Program-made: the position numbers and the translations under genes
In this document: positions 26,201 through 41,200 of the stretch, piece after piece
Layout: each line of letters opens with the position of its first letter
How positions within the stretch are numbered: the first letter of the stretch is position 1
DNA from: Hippopus hippopus
Taxonomy: Eukaryota > Mollusca > Bivalvia > Cardiida > Cardiidae
Direction of reading: 5' to 3'
Length of the DNA stretch: 64,000 nucleotides
Assembly: GCA_946811185.2 (NCBI GenBank)
Contig: OX328097.1
Coordinates: forward strand, 28,791,627 to 28,855,626
Notes under the pieces: generated by a model
What the model was told of the DNA's origin: nothing
The model's database searches: none
Seen by the model: the letters and a program-made list of their open reading frames with translations, nothing else

Positions 26201-29200
26201 CTAGTCCAAATTGAAAGCATTAGCAGACGACAAAATAAATGTGAATCAAAAATTGAAATTTGATTTGGGAAGGGTAGAAAACATTGTGGGAAAAGGAGAA
26301 AATGCTGGTTACCAGCATTTTCTCCTTTTACCACAATGTTTTCAAAAGCTTTCTTTCTCAGGGTCGTTAAAAGTCGGGATTGTGTGGTAAAGAGTTAACT
26401 AATGGACAAATTTTATCAAACTTCATATTCATATTGTTTATCATAAGCCACAGACAATCAGTGCTTCTTTTTTTGTTTAATGAAATGCCACATCATGGAA
26501 AAAGGGGGCTTAATGTATAATTTCATTATTGACCAATAACAAAAAGGTCATGTGAACATGCAAAACACAATGCCTCTTATATCTTTGTATAAAAAAGGGT
26601 CTTTTTTGGGGGGATATCATTTCAGTCAAATAACTTGAAATAGCTTGTTTTCCTATGTTTAACTCCTGTTCAGATATACATCCAAGTAAAAATTAGAATA
26701 TGATATTTCCTTTGACTTTTGTACTATTGAAGTAAGATTTTCATGATATTCTAGCCACAAGTGGAAGAATGGGAGAGAAAGCTGAATATATTTGCTAAAA
26801 CATTGGAAGAATGGATGGCATGTCAGAGGAACTGGTTATACCTGGAACAGATTTTCTCCACTCCTGACATACAGAAGTAAGTTATTATAATTTCATGATG
26901 ATAAACTCTTCTCTTTATGTGGGTTGGGAGATGGCCTACAGAGGGTCTCATTCTGTTGACCTTTCTGTCCTACAGAATTACAAAGTCCGTCAGCAGATCT
27001 AACATTAAGGGATCACACTTCTGTTGTTTTGTAGGTTATTAAATAAAAGGTTTTAACATGCTGGTTATAAATTCTGAATTCCTGACTGTTGCTTTGATTC
27101 AGTGCAACTTTGCTGAAGTTAATGCACTACCACTGACTTATTTTTTTTTTTTTTTTTTTTTTTTTAGCAGACTGCAATCACAAACATAGTGGCAAAGAGA
27201 AAAATTGTGATCTGCAACTACTTTCTCTTTATGCCACAATGTGCTTGCTAGGACAAAACCACATCTTTACAGATTATCCCATTCTGGATATAGAAAGAAT
27301 GTTTGCAAAGTTGCCTGCTGCAAGAGGCAGTAAGTTAAGTCTTCTATGTATATTTCAAAGAGCTGTGCGTAGTATGATGCACATGTACATGAGTCATGAT
27401 TTGTGACAAGGGGGTTAAATGCATTTTTAAAAAGTATTGACCCAGGTCAGCCTGAAAAGCCTGCATAGGCTGACCTGGGTCAAAACTTTTTGCTAATGGT
27501 CAGTTTTACATATTTCAAAGGATGGTCTACCTCTAAATTGATTGTTAGACTACACAGATTTTATGGATCCATAATTATGTTAAGACTTGCTTGATATGAT
27601 GCATCACAGAGATGCATTAAACCCACTGTTGTCAGAGCACTGCTCATGTCCTCTTTACTCCAGACAACTGAAGCCAGAGTATGCCATGTTTTCACAAGTG
27701 GACAAGGCCTGGAAAGACATTATGAGACAAGTTCAAGACAGACCTAATGCCATGAAGTGTGCCACCCAGACTGGCATTCTAGAAACCCTGCAATCTTGTA
27801 ACCAGTCTCTGGAAAAAATACAGAAATGTCTAGAAGTAAGTCTACATTTATCTATTTATCTACAGATAGGAATACTTAACCCTTTTCCTACCCTGAGCTT
27901 TAACGACTATAGGAAGAAGGTTTGTGAAAACATTCTGGGAAAAGGAGAAAATGCTGCTTACCAGCATTTTCTGATTTTTCCACAGTGTTATCTAGCTTTT
28001 CATATTGCCTGCAAATGCTTAGTGTATAGAAAGGTCTGAAATTTTGCCATTTGGTAAAGACTTAATGCATGGCTCAGGGTCGTTTTTACTCTGTTACTGT
28101 TGAGGCTAAATTTAGACCTACCAAACATTTGCACAAAGGAAATCTGGGAAACCATTCAAAGGAAAGGAAGATGAATTTTCTTGGATTGTATGCAAGACTG
28201 TGTTTGATAGAGGAACAAGTTATTTTTATACCCCCGCATAACGAATGTGGTATAAAGTCACATTCAGTGACAGCTCTAGTTAGAGCGTGCTTCTTTCCCT
28301 ACAAAGTTTTGATCAATTTTGATTGTATGTATAGGTTTCAAAGTAACTTACAATAGATTAATTGAATCATTTTGTCTGTTTTTTGAAGGTAGAGAGAAAA
28401 TCTTTCACTGCATCTACTTTCAGGAATACTTAGATTCAAAAAGATTATCCTTTCCAAGGTTTTACTTTCTCAGTAATGATGAGTTACTAGAGATACTGGG
28501 ACAGTCCAAAGAACCCAATGCTGTTCAGGTAGGTTGTGTAACAAATCTGAAAATATTAAAACATCAATTGACTATTGACTCTCTTTTTCATTTTTTCTTT
28601 CATAGATATTGATACAATTTTTAAATCTTCCCATATGTTGCATAAAACAGGCGGTTGTTGTATTCTTAGGCTGTATTTACCAACCATTCTAAATAAAATT
28701 CTAATTGTTAATTCCTTAACCAGGCACCTGATTGGCCAAGATTTTCTATTTTAACCAATCAGATGGCAGGTTTTAGGATTTAGGGTTCAATATATATTTT
28801 TCATTGAACCCATCAGGAAATTAAAACAATTCTTTCAGCAGACTGCTTAACCCCTTACCACACAATCCCGACTTTTAACGGCCCTGAGGGAAAAGCCTTT
28901 TGAAAACAATGTGGGAAAAGGAGAAAATGCTGGTAACCAGCATTTTCTCCTTTTTCCACAATGTTTTCTATCCTTTGAATTACTAATTTCATGTTACAAG
29001 TATCATTTAATTTGTCATCTACAAATGCTTTCGATTTGGAAAAGGGTAAAATTTTGTCGTCTGGTAAACAGTTAAGTGAACATAATGCCAATAGGGCATT
29101 ACTTGCTGTGAAATAGATGAGCAGGATTCTCTACTGGATAAATGCAACACACAATACACTATATCTTTTAAGAGGAATAAAATTCCCACAAATGTTATGA

Positions 29201-32200
29201 AATAATAGCTTAATTTTTAGTGGCAAATACCATGAATATGATACTTTTTGGAAGTAGTAATATTGTTGGTATTTTTGGTTTTGGGGTTAATGAGACAAAG
29301 GGCTGCCTTTTATTGTTGTTGATTTGTAAAGATATTTATTACAGACCACATTTACTAGTTTTACACTGGTAAGAACTGTAGTAGGCAGTAGAAATACCTA
29401 CCAAAAATTCAGCAGACTATATTAACCCTTTACCCCACAATTCAAAGTTTTAATGACCCTGAGGGAGAATCCTTTTGAAAACATTGTTGAAATTTGAGGA
29501 TATGCTGGTAACCAGCATTTTCTCCTTTTCCCGCATTATTTTGAACCCTTTCAAAGACAATTTCTATATTTTAGTCATGTTTATTTGTCCTCTGAAAATG
29601 CGTTCAATTTGGACAGATCTGAAATTTTGTTGTCTGGTAAAGAGTTAAGTAAGGCAGAAGCATGCATTATTCCTATAGAGTACTTAGGTTATGAAATTAT
29701 CAAAATTTAAGCATGTTTTATTGTATAATGTATTACCACATGCAGACAAGTGTAAACTCTTGCTCTAGATAACTATTTTTTTAGAAACTATGGTAATAGC
29801 AGAAACTGGTTGTTACAAACAATTACTACTTTTGGAACAGTATTTCAACAATGGATTGATGTGCTGGGTATTAATCTACTGATATGATGATTGTCTCTAT
29901 TTTATGAGTTGTTCTTATAGTCATCTGCCACTTGTTTTCAGTAAAGCATGCGTTATTGTTCAAATAGCTGTCTCATATCAATCGTGTCTATTTGTGTTGT
30001 CTCATATGTTGTCTGTACATATATATACATGTAACTCTCGAATTGAAGGACAAGTTTTTTGTTCATCTAGTTTATTAAGCTCAGACGCTGTGAGATATTT
30101 GCACTGCTTACAGGACTTTGTGTGAAAAAAATACAATTTTAAAAGTCTTACAGCAAAACCATTGGGATGTTGATGCTATTAAAGGAATAGTTGTCTTTGA
30201 CTTAATGAGCGGGTGACTTTTGAATAAACAATATTGAAATTTTCCTTTGTGAAAAAAAGTGTCAACTAATTGCTGTTTCAAGGTTGTTTAAGTGCAAAAT
30301 TGTCTTAGCAGATGGAACAGTGTAGATCAGGGTCAGACTGCATTTGTTTACTGTCTATATTTCATTGGCCACAAAAGCAACTGTACTTGTTAAAGGCATG
30401 TTACACAATGTAGAGAGAGCTGTAAAATTACTGAAGCATATTGGTGCATGCATGTCAGCTTACTATAGAGGCTTTTTTTTATTTTCTATTTATATTTTGA
30501 ACACAATGTTAAAATGGAACACATCAGTTACTGTCATTAACAGCAATTTCAACTATTGCTTCATTATTTTCCAAAGCAGTCAAAAGGACTTAAAGTCTGT
30601 TTGTGGAGGTTAGTTTTCCAGGCCTGTTTAAAAGTGAAAGATCAAAAGTAGTACATGTACTTGCACTGTTCACTTTGTTTAGATGGCCTATTCAAAGTTT
30701 TTGCTTATGAAACAGTGATAATTACTTCTTTCTATATATTTGTCTTCGCAAGTGTATAGGCCACAAGCTTTTGAAAAAATCAAAAAATCTAAGAGTACCT
30801 TAAAATGCTGTGTATTACTTTAAGAAATACCATTAAAAATTAAGTTTTCTTACACCTCTCCTTCTTATTAATTTATGGTTTGCAAACCTTTGCTTCATTC
30901 AAGTCAGTGATGAATTATATTGAAGTTTAGCATGATAGTACTGTAAAATCTTGATAGCCTCTTCTGACACTGAACATTGTTTCATTCGTCTTATTCATTA
31001 TTTTTTTTAAATTTCAGCCCCATCTTGGAAAGTGTTTTGGAAACATCAAATCACTGGAGATACGTACAATACCTAGACATCCACCCCTGGTACACTCCAT
31101 GATGTCTGCTGAGGGAGAGGTGGTTAATATGACAAGGTAACAATGAACAACTCTCATCTTGCCTTTTAACACCGTCGTAAATGTGCCTGCAGATAACCTT
31201 CACTGCATTGCAGTAGAGTACTTTTAAAAACATTGTTTACCAAAAACATGCCAAAAACAAATTGCTTGTAACAAGCACTGTCTTTCTTTGTTGACACTAA
31301 TATTTTCAAATACATTCATGTATTAAATCTTAAATCATTATTGTTATCTCCAATTGACCAGGACCATTCCACAGATAACTATACACAACAAATTTGTCCC
31401 AGAAAGTAATATGTTAAGTATTACCTTTAAGGGTGTGTAAGATCTGTCAAAACTGGTTCAATTGACACAAATAGTTTTTACTTAGTATTTTCAAGAGTGG
31501 TATGAGGAAGAAAAAAAGTGATCTGCATGAGTTGATGATTCACAAAGTCTGTGACATGTTTTGATTTTATGCTTTATTTTTAGGAGTGTCAGAGCCAGGG
31601 GTGCTGTCGAAATGTGGCTGAGTAACGTTGAGGCCCATATGTTTGAAACAGTCAAAAGGTAATACTTATATGACATATATAAAGAACACAAGGGTATCAG
31701 TTGTTTTTTGATTACCTACCTGTACTCTTCAATTCCATATTGAACATAGGGTTTTAACAGATGCACATTTCTGCATCCTGTGCAGAAAGAGGGAATTAGG
31801 ACCCTCTTGTGTGTATCCAGTGGATGTACTTTCAATTTGAAGCTCAGTAAATCAAGACCTGACGACCAAAAACCTTTGATCTAATCTGTCAAACTATCAT
31901 GGTTTCTGCAGCTTTTTGGACACAATTGTAAGGACAGACCATAAAATTTACAACTACTTCTAATTGTTTTCTTGGCCAATTGATTGATGACCACTTGTTT
32001 TCACTTCAGAAAAGCCCAGTGTTTGAAAGTCCTGTATCATCTATTTATGCAATAAATCTTGCTGGCTGTAAGAAGATAGTGATTCTTATAACTGAACATT
32101 AATTTGAAAATTGCTACTTTCATCACCATAAAGTTAAATTGAGAAAATCAATTAACTTCTTACTAAACACCAAAATTTAGTACAGACCAAATTGAAAGCG

Positions 32201-35200
32201 TTTGAATGGAAATTAATTGAAGCTCAAATGATGACTTCTGTCTTTTGTTGGTTAGAAAACATGGTGGGAAAGGGAGAAAATGCTGGTTACCAGTATTTTC
32301 TCCTTTTCCTAGGATGTTGTTAAAAGCCTCTTCTATTCAGGGTCGTTAAAACTCAGAATTGTGTGATAAAGGGTTAAAGATGTTAACTTAGAATTAAGTT
32401 GACTTTGTTCATCTCTACCTACTCGGAACATCTAAAACCAGTTTGCATGGCTACGAATGCAGTTATCAGTCCTTTTGTCTTTCTTTTTCCCACATTATTT
32501 TCCAGAGCTGTAAGAAAAAATATCTTCTTTGTGTGGAAATTTTTTTGATATGAACGCTTTGTGGACAGTATTGTATTATTTGTCTTTGCAGACATTTGAA
32601 ACTTGGACTGGCTGACTGGTTAGGAATAAAGCTACAAGAGTGGGTGTTAAAACATCCAGGACAAGTAGTTCTCACTGTGGTATGTAGAACAGCTTCAGTA
32701 GTGCTGATATTCCTTAATATTCACTGCTTTAACCTTTTAACTCTGTACCACACAATAGCATTTTAGACTTTGGCAAAATGAAAGCAATTGCATATAGCAA
32801 ATTAAATCTGACTCTGATGATAGCATTTCTTTTTAAAAGGTTAGAAAACATTTTTGGAAAGGGAGAAAATAGTGGTTACCAGCATTTTCTCCAAAAATGT
32901 TTTTCAAAAACCTTCTACCTCAAGGTCATTAAAAGTCAAGATTGTGTGGTAAAGAATTACCAAACAACAAACTTTTTGGGCTGGCCCATATTGAAAGCAG
33001 TTGCAAGGAGACAACAAATTAAATGTGGCTTGCATGATGAGATTCTTCTTTGACTAGGTTACCAGTATTTTCTCCTTTTCACACAATGTTTTCTAAAGCC
33101 TCCTTCATTAGGGTTGTTAAAACTCTAGATTGTTTGGTAAAAGGTTAGATCTATATCCTATATGACTTTCCATTTACTTTTCAACTTTTTTTGCGATCTC
33201 TCAGCTCTGAGAATGCCAAAGAGTCTACAAATGGTAATTCATAAATGATATTTTTTGAGAGAGTATAGCCAAAACAAATTCATGTTTACAATTTTTTTTT
33301 TATTTTAAACCCTTTACCACATAATCCCAATCTAACAACCATGAAAAAGAAGGCTTAAAAAATTGTTGAATAAGGTAAAAAATAATGGTAAACAGCATTT
33401 TCTCCTTTTCCAACAATGAATTTGTTGTCTGCAAATGCTTTCAGTTTTGACAAGTCAAATGTTGTTATATGGATAAGAGATAACAGATTGAAATAGGTCA
33501 TTCATTTATTTAGCAGTCCAAAGATTCACATAGAATTTTGCATAAATACTTATAAAGTTATTCCAAACATTTTTTGTTCTAATATTTTTTTCTTAAAAAG
33601 GAGAGGTTTTGTGTTGATTTTTTGTAGGCCCAAATCATGTTCAACAAAGATGTGGTGAAGTGTTTTGATCAAGCAGAGCCCAAAGATGCCCTGATAGAAG
33701 TGTATGAAAAATCCAAAGAGTCCTTGAACAAACTGGCAGGACTTGTGTCTAGTAGTCTACAACCACACCAGACCATGTGTATAGAGGCCTTACTGACCAT
33801 TGATGTACACAATAGAGATATCATCAGTAATCTGATCAACACTGGGGTCATGACATTTGATAATTTTGAGTGGAAGAGGTAGGTTTTAAACCTGTATATA
33901 TTGGTATGGCATATTCTATGAGTACAAAACATTACTATATGAAGCATCATTAGATTAATTATAAACAGATGACAGAACTTTAAATGCTTCCATATTAAAG
34001 CATTGCAAATGTCAAAATGATGGGAATTTCCTTGAAAAGGTTAAAAAACGTTGTTGGAAAAGCAGAAAATGCTGGTAACCAGTATTTTCTCCTTTTCCCA
34101 CGATGTTTTAGAAAGCCCTGCCTCTTCAGGGTAGTAAAACAGGGAATACTTTTGTAAAGGGTTAAACCACCATGCCATTGGTAAAATTTATTCTGTAAAT
34201 ATGAAAACTTGACTGTATGCAGTATCTTTAGATCTAAACAAAGATCCAGTGCAAATTATGCAGATGATAAGTGTTATTTAAAACTAGAAATTAATCTTAC
34301 AAAGGGTACACATATTGGTTTCACCTTTTCCTATATTGTTTCCTAAAGCCTTTTTCCTCAGGATTATTAAATCTCTAGATTGTTTGGTAGAGTGTTAAAT
34401 GCATTGAACAACATTGTTACAGTAAAGGAAAACAGCTCATTAAAAGTGTGTTCTTGTTTGCCACAATGATTTCAAGAGTAGTCAGCCACAAGATGAGACA
34501 GAGTTGTCTGCAGGAGGTAACAATTTGAATATTTCTGTATTGATATATCAGACAACTGCGTTATGAATGGGATGAGACTACCAACAACTGTCAAGTGTAT
34601 CAGAGTAATGCTGCCTTCCAGTATGGCTATGAGTATCTGGGATGTTCATCTAGACTGGTTATCACACCACTCACAGACAGGTGCTATCTCACACTGACTG
34701 GTGCCTTGCATCTACATCTTGGTGGATCTCCAGCTGGACCTGCTGGTACTGGCAAAACTGAAACTGTCAAAGATTTGGCAAAGGTATTGACATAATTCAT
34801 GCTCTAACCCCGTTTTATTCATAGCTCATATCTGAGTTTTATGACCTTTAGGAAGAAGGCTTTTGAAAACATTGAAGGAAAAGGAGAACATGCTGGTAAC
34901 CAGGGTTTTCTCCTTTTCCCACAATGTTTTCTACTCCTTCAAAGAAAAATATCATCAATTGAGCCACATTTAAATTGTCATCTGCACATGCTTTCAATCT
35001 GGACCAGTTTCAATCTGGAACAGCCCAAAATTTTGTTTTATGGTAAAGAGTTAAACAATTGGAAAAGGAGCCGTTACTTTATTTCTTTATACTCATATTT
35101 TTATGGTTGTTCATTCAAAAGGCTCTACCGAAAAACATTTGAGGTTTTTGCTCATTACCTGTTGAAACAAATTTACAGCAGACAAGTTTTGTGGCATGGA

Positions 35201-38200
35201 GGGGGTGTGTTTAGAGGGAAAATGAAATGTAAAATATGGATTATCTGTTTTAATTCATGTGCATACTGGTGTAATATTTGGATATAAATTAGATACCAGT
35301 TTAAAGTATTTCTAGTCAGTGAATCCTCCGGCATATGTCTGAGTTAAATGCTCAAGAGACCCTTATAACTATGGTCATACTAGACTTAAAACTATTATTA
35401 AAATAAAGGTTTTATCACAATTGCAGGGTGTTTGATTTCTCAATGCAACATCTGTTAAAACTTAGTGAGTACTTGCTTATCAACTTAATTTCACACTAAC
35501 ATTCCATGGTTTATTCACATTAGTACCAAATCCCCTTAATTTCATTTTGATACGCAGTTCTTTACCCTCTGATGTGACAGGCCATACCATGAGGATACTA
35601 TGAGGGTCAAACCAGAGTTTCCTGATTCCAAATTGGATGTTTTAACCGCTGAGGTATGGAGAATATCTCTGAAAGGAGAAATATTTTAACCAGTAGTACT
35701 GTTTTTCTTTCAGGCTATGGGGAAGCAGTGTGTAGTATTTAATTGCTCAGAAGGCCTAGATTACAAGATGCTGGGAAAGTTCTTCTCTGGCCTGTCACAG
35801 TCAGGCAGTTGGTGTTGTTTTGATGAGTTCAATAGAATTGACCTGGAAGTGTTGTCTGTTGTGGCACAACAAATATTGACAATCAAAACAGCTAAAGATG
35901 CTGGTTCACTGCGTTTTTTGTTTGAAGGAAAGGAGATCAAACTCAATCCCACCTGTGGATATTTTATTACAATGAACCCAAGGTAAGTCTTGACAAATAT
36001 CTTGTGTTTATCAAATTTTGGTCATTTTGTTTTTATACCTACTAAAATTGTTTACAAGTGATACTGAAGACACCCATTTTATAGGTACAAATACATTGAT
36101 ACAACGTTGAAAAAATGATATAGACAGATGTTACTGGTATGCAAATTGGATTAGGATATTAAAGTTGTTGTCCTGTTCTATGATTTTATTATCCAAGAAT
36201 GCCATGCCACAGTATCTTAGCATTTGTGTGCTGGATTAGTGATCAAAGTGTTGCAAGGTTGAACCCCTAACCCAGCAAGAATTCTCTCTTAGGGTTGATG
36301 TATCTTGTTGCACTTGCTGCTAAACGTTGTATTGTCTTTACTTATGTGGGAAAGCATCTCTATTAACTAGGAAAGAGTTGTGCATAGTACTTGTGAGGAA
36401 TCTCCAGAAATTCATAGATAGGTGCACTTACCACTGAGATATAACTGGAAACCTTCTGAAAAACAGCACTTCACTTCAAACAGATAAACAGTGGTTCAGA
36501 ATGTGAAATTGTCTTGGTTCATTCTAACGCTGTAGAGCATTTTAAAAATCTGTCACTTCAGCTATGCAGGGCGTGTTGAACTCCCAGACAACTTGAAGTC
36601 CCTGTTCAGACAAGTAGCCATGATGGTTCCAGATTACTCACAGATTGCTGAGATCATGCTGTTTTCTGAGGGTTTTCAAGATGCTAAGTCCCTGTCGGGA
36701 AAGATTGTGAACTTGTATCAGCTGGCGAGTCGACAACTGTCACAACAAGATCACTATGACTTTGGTATGAGAGCCATCAAGTCTGTGCTAGTAATGGCCG
36801 GACATGGAAGGCTTCAAGCACAACAGAAGTAAGTTTTTATGAACATTTTAATTTGTATCATCTTTTATTCTTGCAACTGTTTGGCTGTAACACAAAGGTA
36901 TGTTGACCCATTAGTGCACCAAAAAGTAGTCCAACTGATACAAAAGGATAAGTTTTTTTTTCTCATTTGTATGAAAAATAATGATAGAATGACTTTTTTA
37001 CCAAAGGATTTTTACAAGTATTCGGATCTCTCTGTTTGGAGTTCATGTAAGATCTTGGAAATAAGGCATCAAAATTGTATTAGCAGTAGGTCATGGAAAA
37101 TTTTAATATTTCAGTTAATGTATTTATGATGATATTATAAACAATATAAAATGATTAACTATTTTATTACCTACAACAGAGAGTTAAGAACATACTATAA
37201 ATCAAATATACTTGATAGCTAAAAGAATTGGTTCTAACAGAAATGAAATATAACAGCAGTCTAATTGCATACAGAGTCAGTCAGAATGGCCCTTCCACAT
37301 TTTTCTTGGAAAAAAACAGATGTATGAAGTTTCCTAGTCATGAATTTGTGATGCCTTTATCTGTGAAGGTGAATGACAAGTTTTTAAAGAATTTTTGATG
37401 ACTTGAAGTATTTTCATGGTCATGTACAAATTTTTGAAGTTTAATAAAGTTCAACTTACGTTTCCTTTGAAGAAAATTTCAAGAGCAGACAGTGGAGTAA
37501 GTTTCTACAATGTTTTATTTCTTGAAAGGTTTTTGGGATAAATTCCTGTTCAACTTTTCCGTACTTTGACTAAACTTGATAAATAACATGACTATTTCTG
37601 AATGACATAACAATGCTGCATAACTTTACTTTTTGGAGATAGAAGGGGTAGAGTGGTGGTGAGGAGGGGGAGGGGTGGAAACAGGATTCCAACACATCAT
37701 TTTGTAACAGAATGAATGAAACGGTGTAAAATGTTTTCTTGTTCTATCTTTTTATTTTCGCTTTACTTGTATGCCATTTCTCTGATTAGTCTCCCTTTTT
37801 CTTTGGTTTCTGTCTGCTTTTAATCTATAGGATAATGCATATATATCTATTAATCAGCTAGGTTATTTCAAAAGTAATGGAAAAAGAATATATGTCAAAA
37901 TGGAGAAATATGATACGAATTATGCAGAAAACCGTTTGGGAAATGAAGCAGTGACTTATTTCAGGCACAGGGACATAAATACCAGATAGTCATACTTGTG
38001 GGGTTCATAACTGACAATTCAAATGAAGGGATTTATACTCATAGATAGACACGTTACCTCATGCAGTTGACTGTCTTACAGCAGGCTATTTCTGAAAACA
38101 TGGGAAAAAACAGAAAATGCCTGTCATGGGCTATTTCTCTTTTCACCACAAAATTTCCTTGTGTATTCATGTTTCTAAACCTTAATTTTTCTTTATTAAT

Positions 38201-41200
38201 GATCTTTTGAAAGGAAATTTTCAAAGTGGTTGGTGGTAAATGATCCTAAAAGGTAATGAGTTAACCCTTTATCATACAATCCTGTATTTTAAGGACCTTG
38301 AGAACAAAGCCTATTGTAAACATTGTGTGAAAAGGAGAAAAAGGTAACCAACATTTTCTCCTTTTCCTACAACGTTTTTAACCTTTCAAAAATAAATATT
38401 ATTATTTCTGCTACTTTTAATTTGTTGCCTGCAAGGGCTTTTAAATTGGACAAGTACATTTTTTTTTTCATGTGATAAAGGGTTTAACAAACAAACAAAA
38501 AAATGGTCATTCATACCCTGTATGCCCATGAAAAGCAGCTTATGTCAAAAAGTAATATCAAACCAATATTTCCACATTTCATTCATTGGTCACCTGTGCC
38601 CTTGTTTTTTGCTTCATTTATCCATTTCGTTCTTGATTTATGGACTTATTTACTCTTTCCTATTAATTTTGGTTAGATCAGTTTTGTTATGTTCCATGGA
38701 CAGATTCCTGTGTTAAATTGAAGATTCCTTAATGGTTCATGTTTTGTTTCACTTTTTGCTGCATCTTATACCTTTTTCAATAATGTGATAAGATGATTAT
38801 CATAATCTCAGTACTTCTTGAAATATTATGTAGGAGACAACAAAGTATATGTTATTCAAAACATGAAATTTGTCTATTTAAGGGCAGAAAATATTGTAGG
38901 AAAAGGAGAAAATGCTGGTTACCAGCATTTTATCCTATATAGACAATGTTTTGAAAACCCTTTTTCATGGAGTTGTTTAAAACCAGGCTTATGTATTATT
39001 ACCAATATAAATGGCCTTCCATGACTTAGCTTCTTCTCTCAGAGAACAATACTCCTTTCTAAACAGTAGTAGAAACATTTTAACAAACTAATAACTTACC
39101 CTACTATTAAATAATTGTGAGGAACCCCTTTGGTAGATAAATGCTGAAAAGTAAATGGATGTATAATGATGATTTGTTAGATTGTAGTTCAACATTTATT
39201 TCTTCTGTTTAAAATTTTACAGCTGTCAGTTTTATAGCTTTATTGATTATTATGCCCCCCTTCACCGAAGTAGGGGTATATTGCTTTGCTAATGTCGGTC
39301 GGTCGGTTGGTCCGTCGGTCCGTCTGTAGACCTTACCTTGTCTGGATGATAACTAGACACAGAATTGACCTAGGTTCGTCAGATTTGGCACAGACATGCG
39401 TCTCAGAGTGTAGATGATCCGTATTGATTTTGAGGTCAATCAGTCAAAGGTCATGGTCACAGTGACCGTCAACATGTTGATATATAGACCAAACCTTGTC
39501 CGGATGATAACTAGACAGAATTGACCTAGGTTCGTCAAATTTGGCACAGACATGCGTCTTGGAGTGCAGATGATCCCTATCGATTTTGAGATTAATCCAT
39601 CAAAGGTCAAGGTCACAGTGGCCTTCAATTTAATGATATATAGACCAACCTTGTCCAGATGATAACTAGACACAGAATTGACCTAGGTCCTTCAAATTCT
39701 GTACAGATATTCATCTTGGAGTGTAAATGATCCCTATCGATTTTAAGGTTAATCCGTGAAAGGTCAAGGTCACAGTGACCACCAGATGATTCAGGGCCTG
39801 CGCTGCCGTTAGCCACTTGAGCCATTTGCTCAAAAAAAATTAAAGTGTCTCAGAAATCATCATATGTGGCTCAACTTGTGGCTCCAACATTTTATTCGCG
39901 TATTATCGGGGACGTAGTAAGCATCGAAGTCGACTGGGAAAAAGCGGAAGTCGAACACGCGTGCCGAAAAGAAAATCGATAACCCAGTCTGTGTATCGGC
40001 GACTGTTTACAATCTTGTATATATACACACGGCGGTGTGTATAATTATGCGAACTGTTGACAGATTATCACATTTAACAATTGAAGTGGGCTATAAATCA
40101 AAAAGATGACATTGATATTTCCCAATCAATTCTTTTGATATCAGTTTATGAACTGTGCCACTTCCTGTATCAATGTGGCAGTAGGGGGGCATGACTGTTT
40201 TTACAAACAGACATCTTGTTTCATGAGGAAATAAAAGATGCTCCAATAAGAAAACACCTGTTTGGATGATAGCCCTTTGTATGGTTTTACAACTCTATTT
40301 CTCTATATAATATCAGAGTTCTCCTTCTTAACCATCTGAACAAGTTTGCATCTGCCATTATATAAAATTCTAGGACGCAAAATGAACAAATTTAACTTTC
40401 TCAGTACCAAATAAACTTGGCCTCTTTTGACGGCTCTAAATACAATCCATTGAAACTTACAAAGATCTTAATTGTATAGGCTTGACTACACAAGCGAACT
40501 GTATAGATCAAAGATCAGACTGCACATACCGTGCAGTCTGATCTTTGATCTATGCCGTCGGCAAATGTCACTGTTTTCGCCTATGGCACCGAAAAGGTTA
40601 AGGTAAAGGGCAAGTATGTTAAATGTCAGTTTTGATGTGGAAAACTGTCTTGGAAAAGGAGCACTTGCCTGTCTTCTTCATGTATATGAAAAGTGGTATT
40701 TGTGTGCCATAGGGCTGATAAACTGATAAGCCATAGAGTTGATAAACTGTCTGATGTAACTGTGTAAACTTATAAACTGTTTATTATGTAAACAATTTTC
40801 AGAGTTGAGCTTACAAATGTCAGGTTGACAGAGAAGGAAGAAGCTTACATTCTGATCCATTCACTTAGAGATGCAAATCTGCCCAAATTTTTAGCGGAAG
40901 ATGTTCCACTGTTTGAAAGTATACTTGCTGACTTGTTTCCTGGAGTTACTCCCCCTGAACCTGATCATGGAGTACTGGAGGTGAGAGAGTATTTTTATAT
41001 GGGCCATGCTCTGTAAAAAGAGGGCTTAGTAGATCTGCAAAAAGAATCGGCTCAGGTCAGCCTGTGCAGTCTGTCCCCCAAGGGTTACAAGTTTTACATG
41101 GGCTTATATAGTAAAACCTGTAAAAAATATTCTGGTTCTAAACCATATGGCCTAGGGCTACCAAATTTGACACATAGCTTCACCTAATGGACCTCAACCA

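Noticed and set aside
27141..27167. 27-base T run as a retrotransposon poly(A) tail in reverse
   Set aside because: No reverse transcriptase, target duplication or retrogene sequence is visible next to it; simple homopolymer is enough.
35581..35654. Possible extra exon in the AAA1 intron (good acceptor GATGTGACAG, donor GAG|gtatgg)
   Set aside because: Exons 24 and 25 join directly in phase 0 at a conserved place. This 74-nt piece would shift frame, and each of its frames meets a stop (the best one ends TGA just before the donor).
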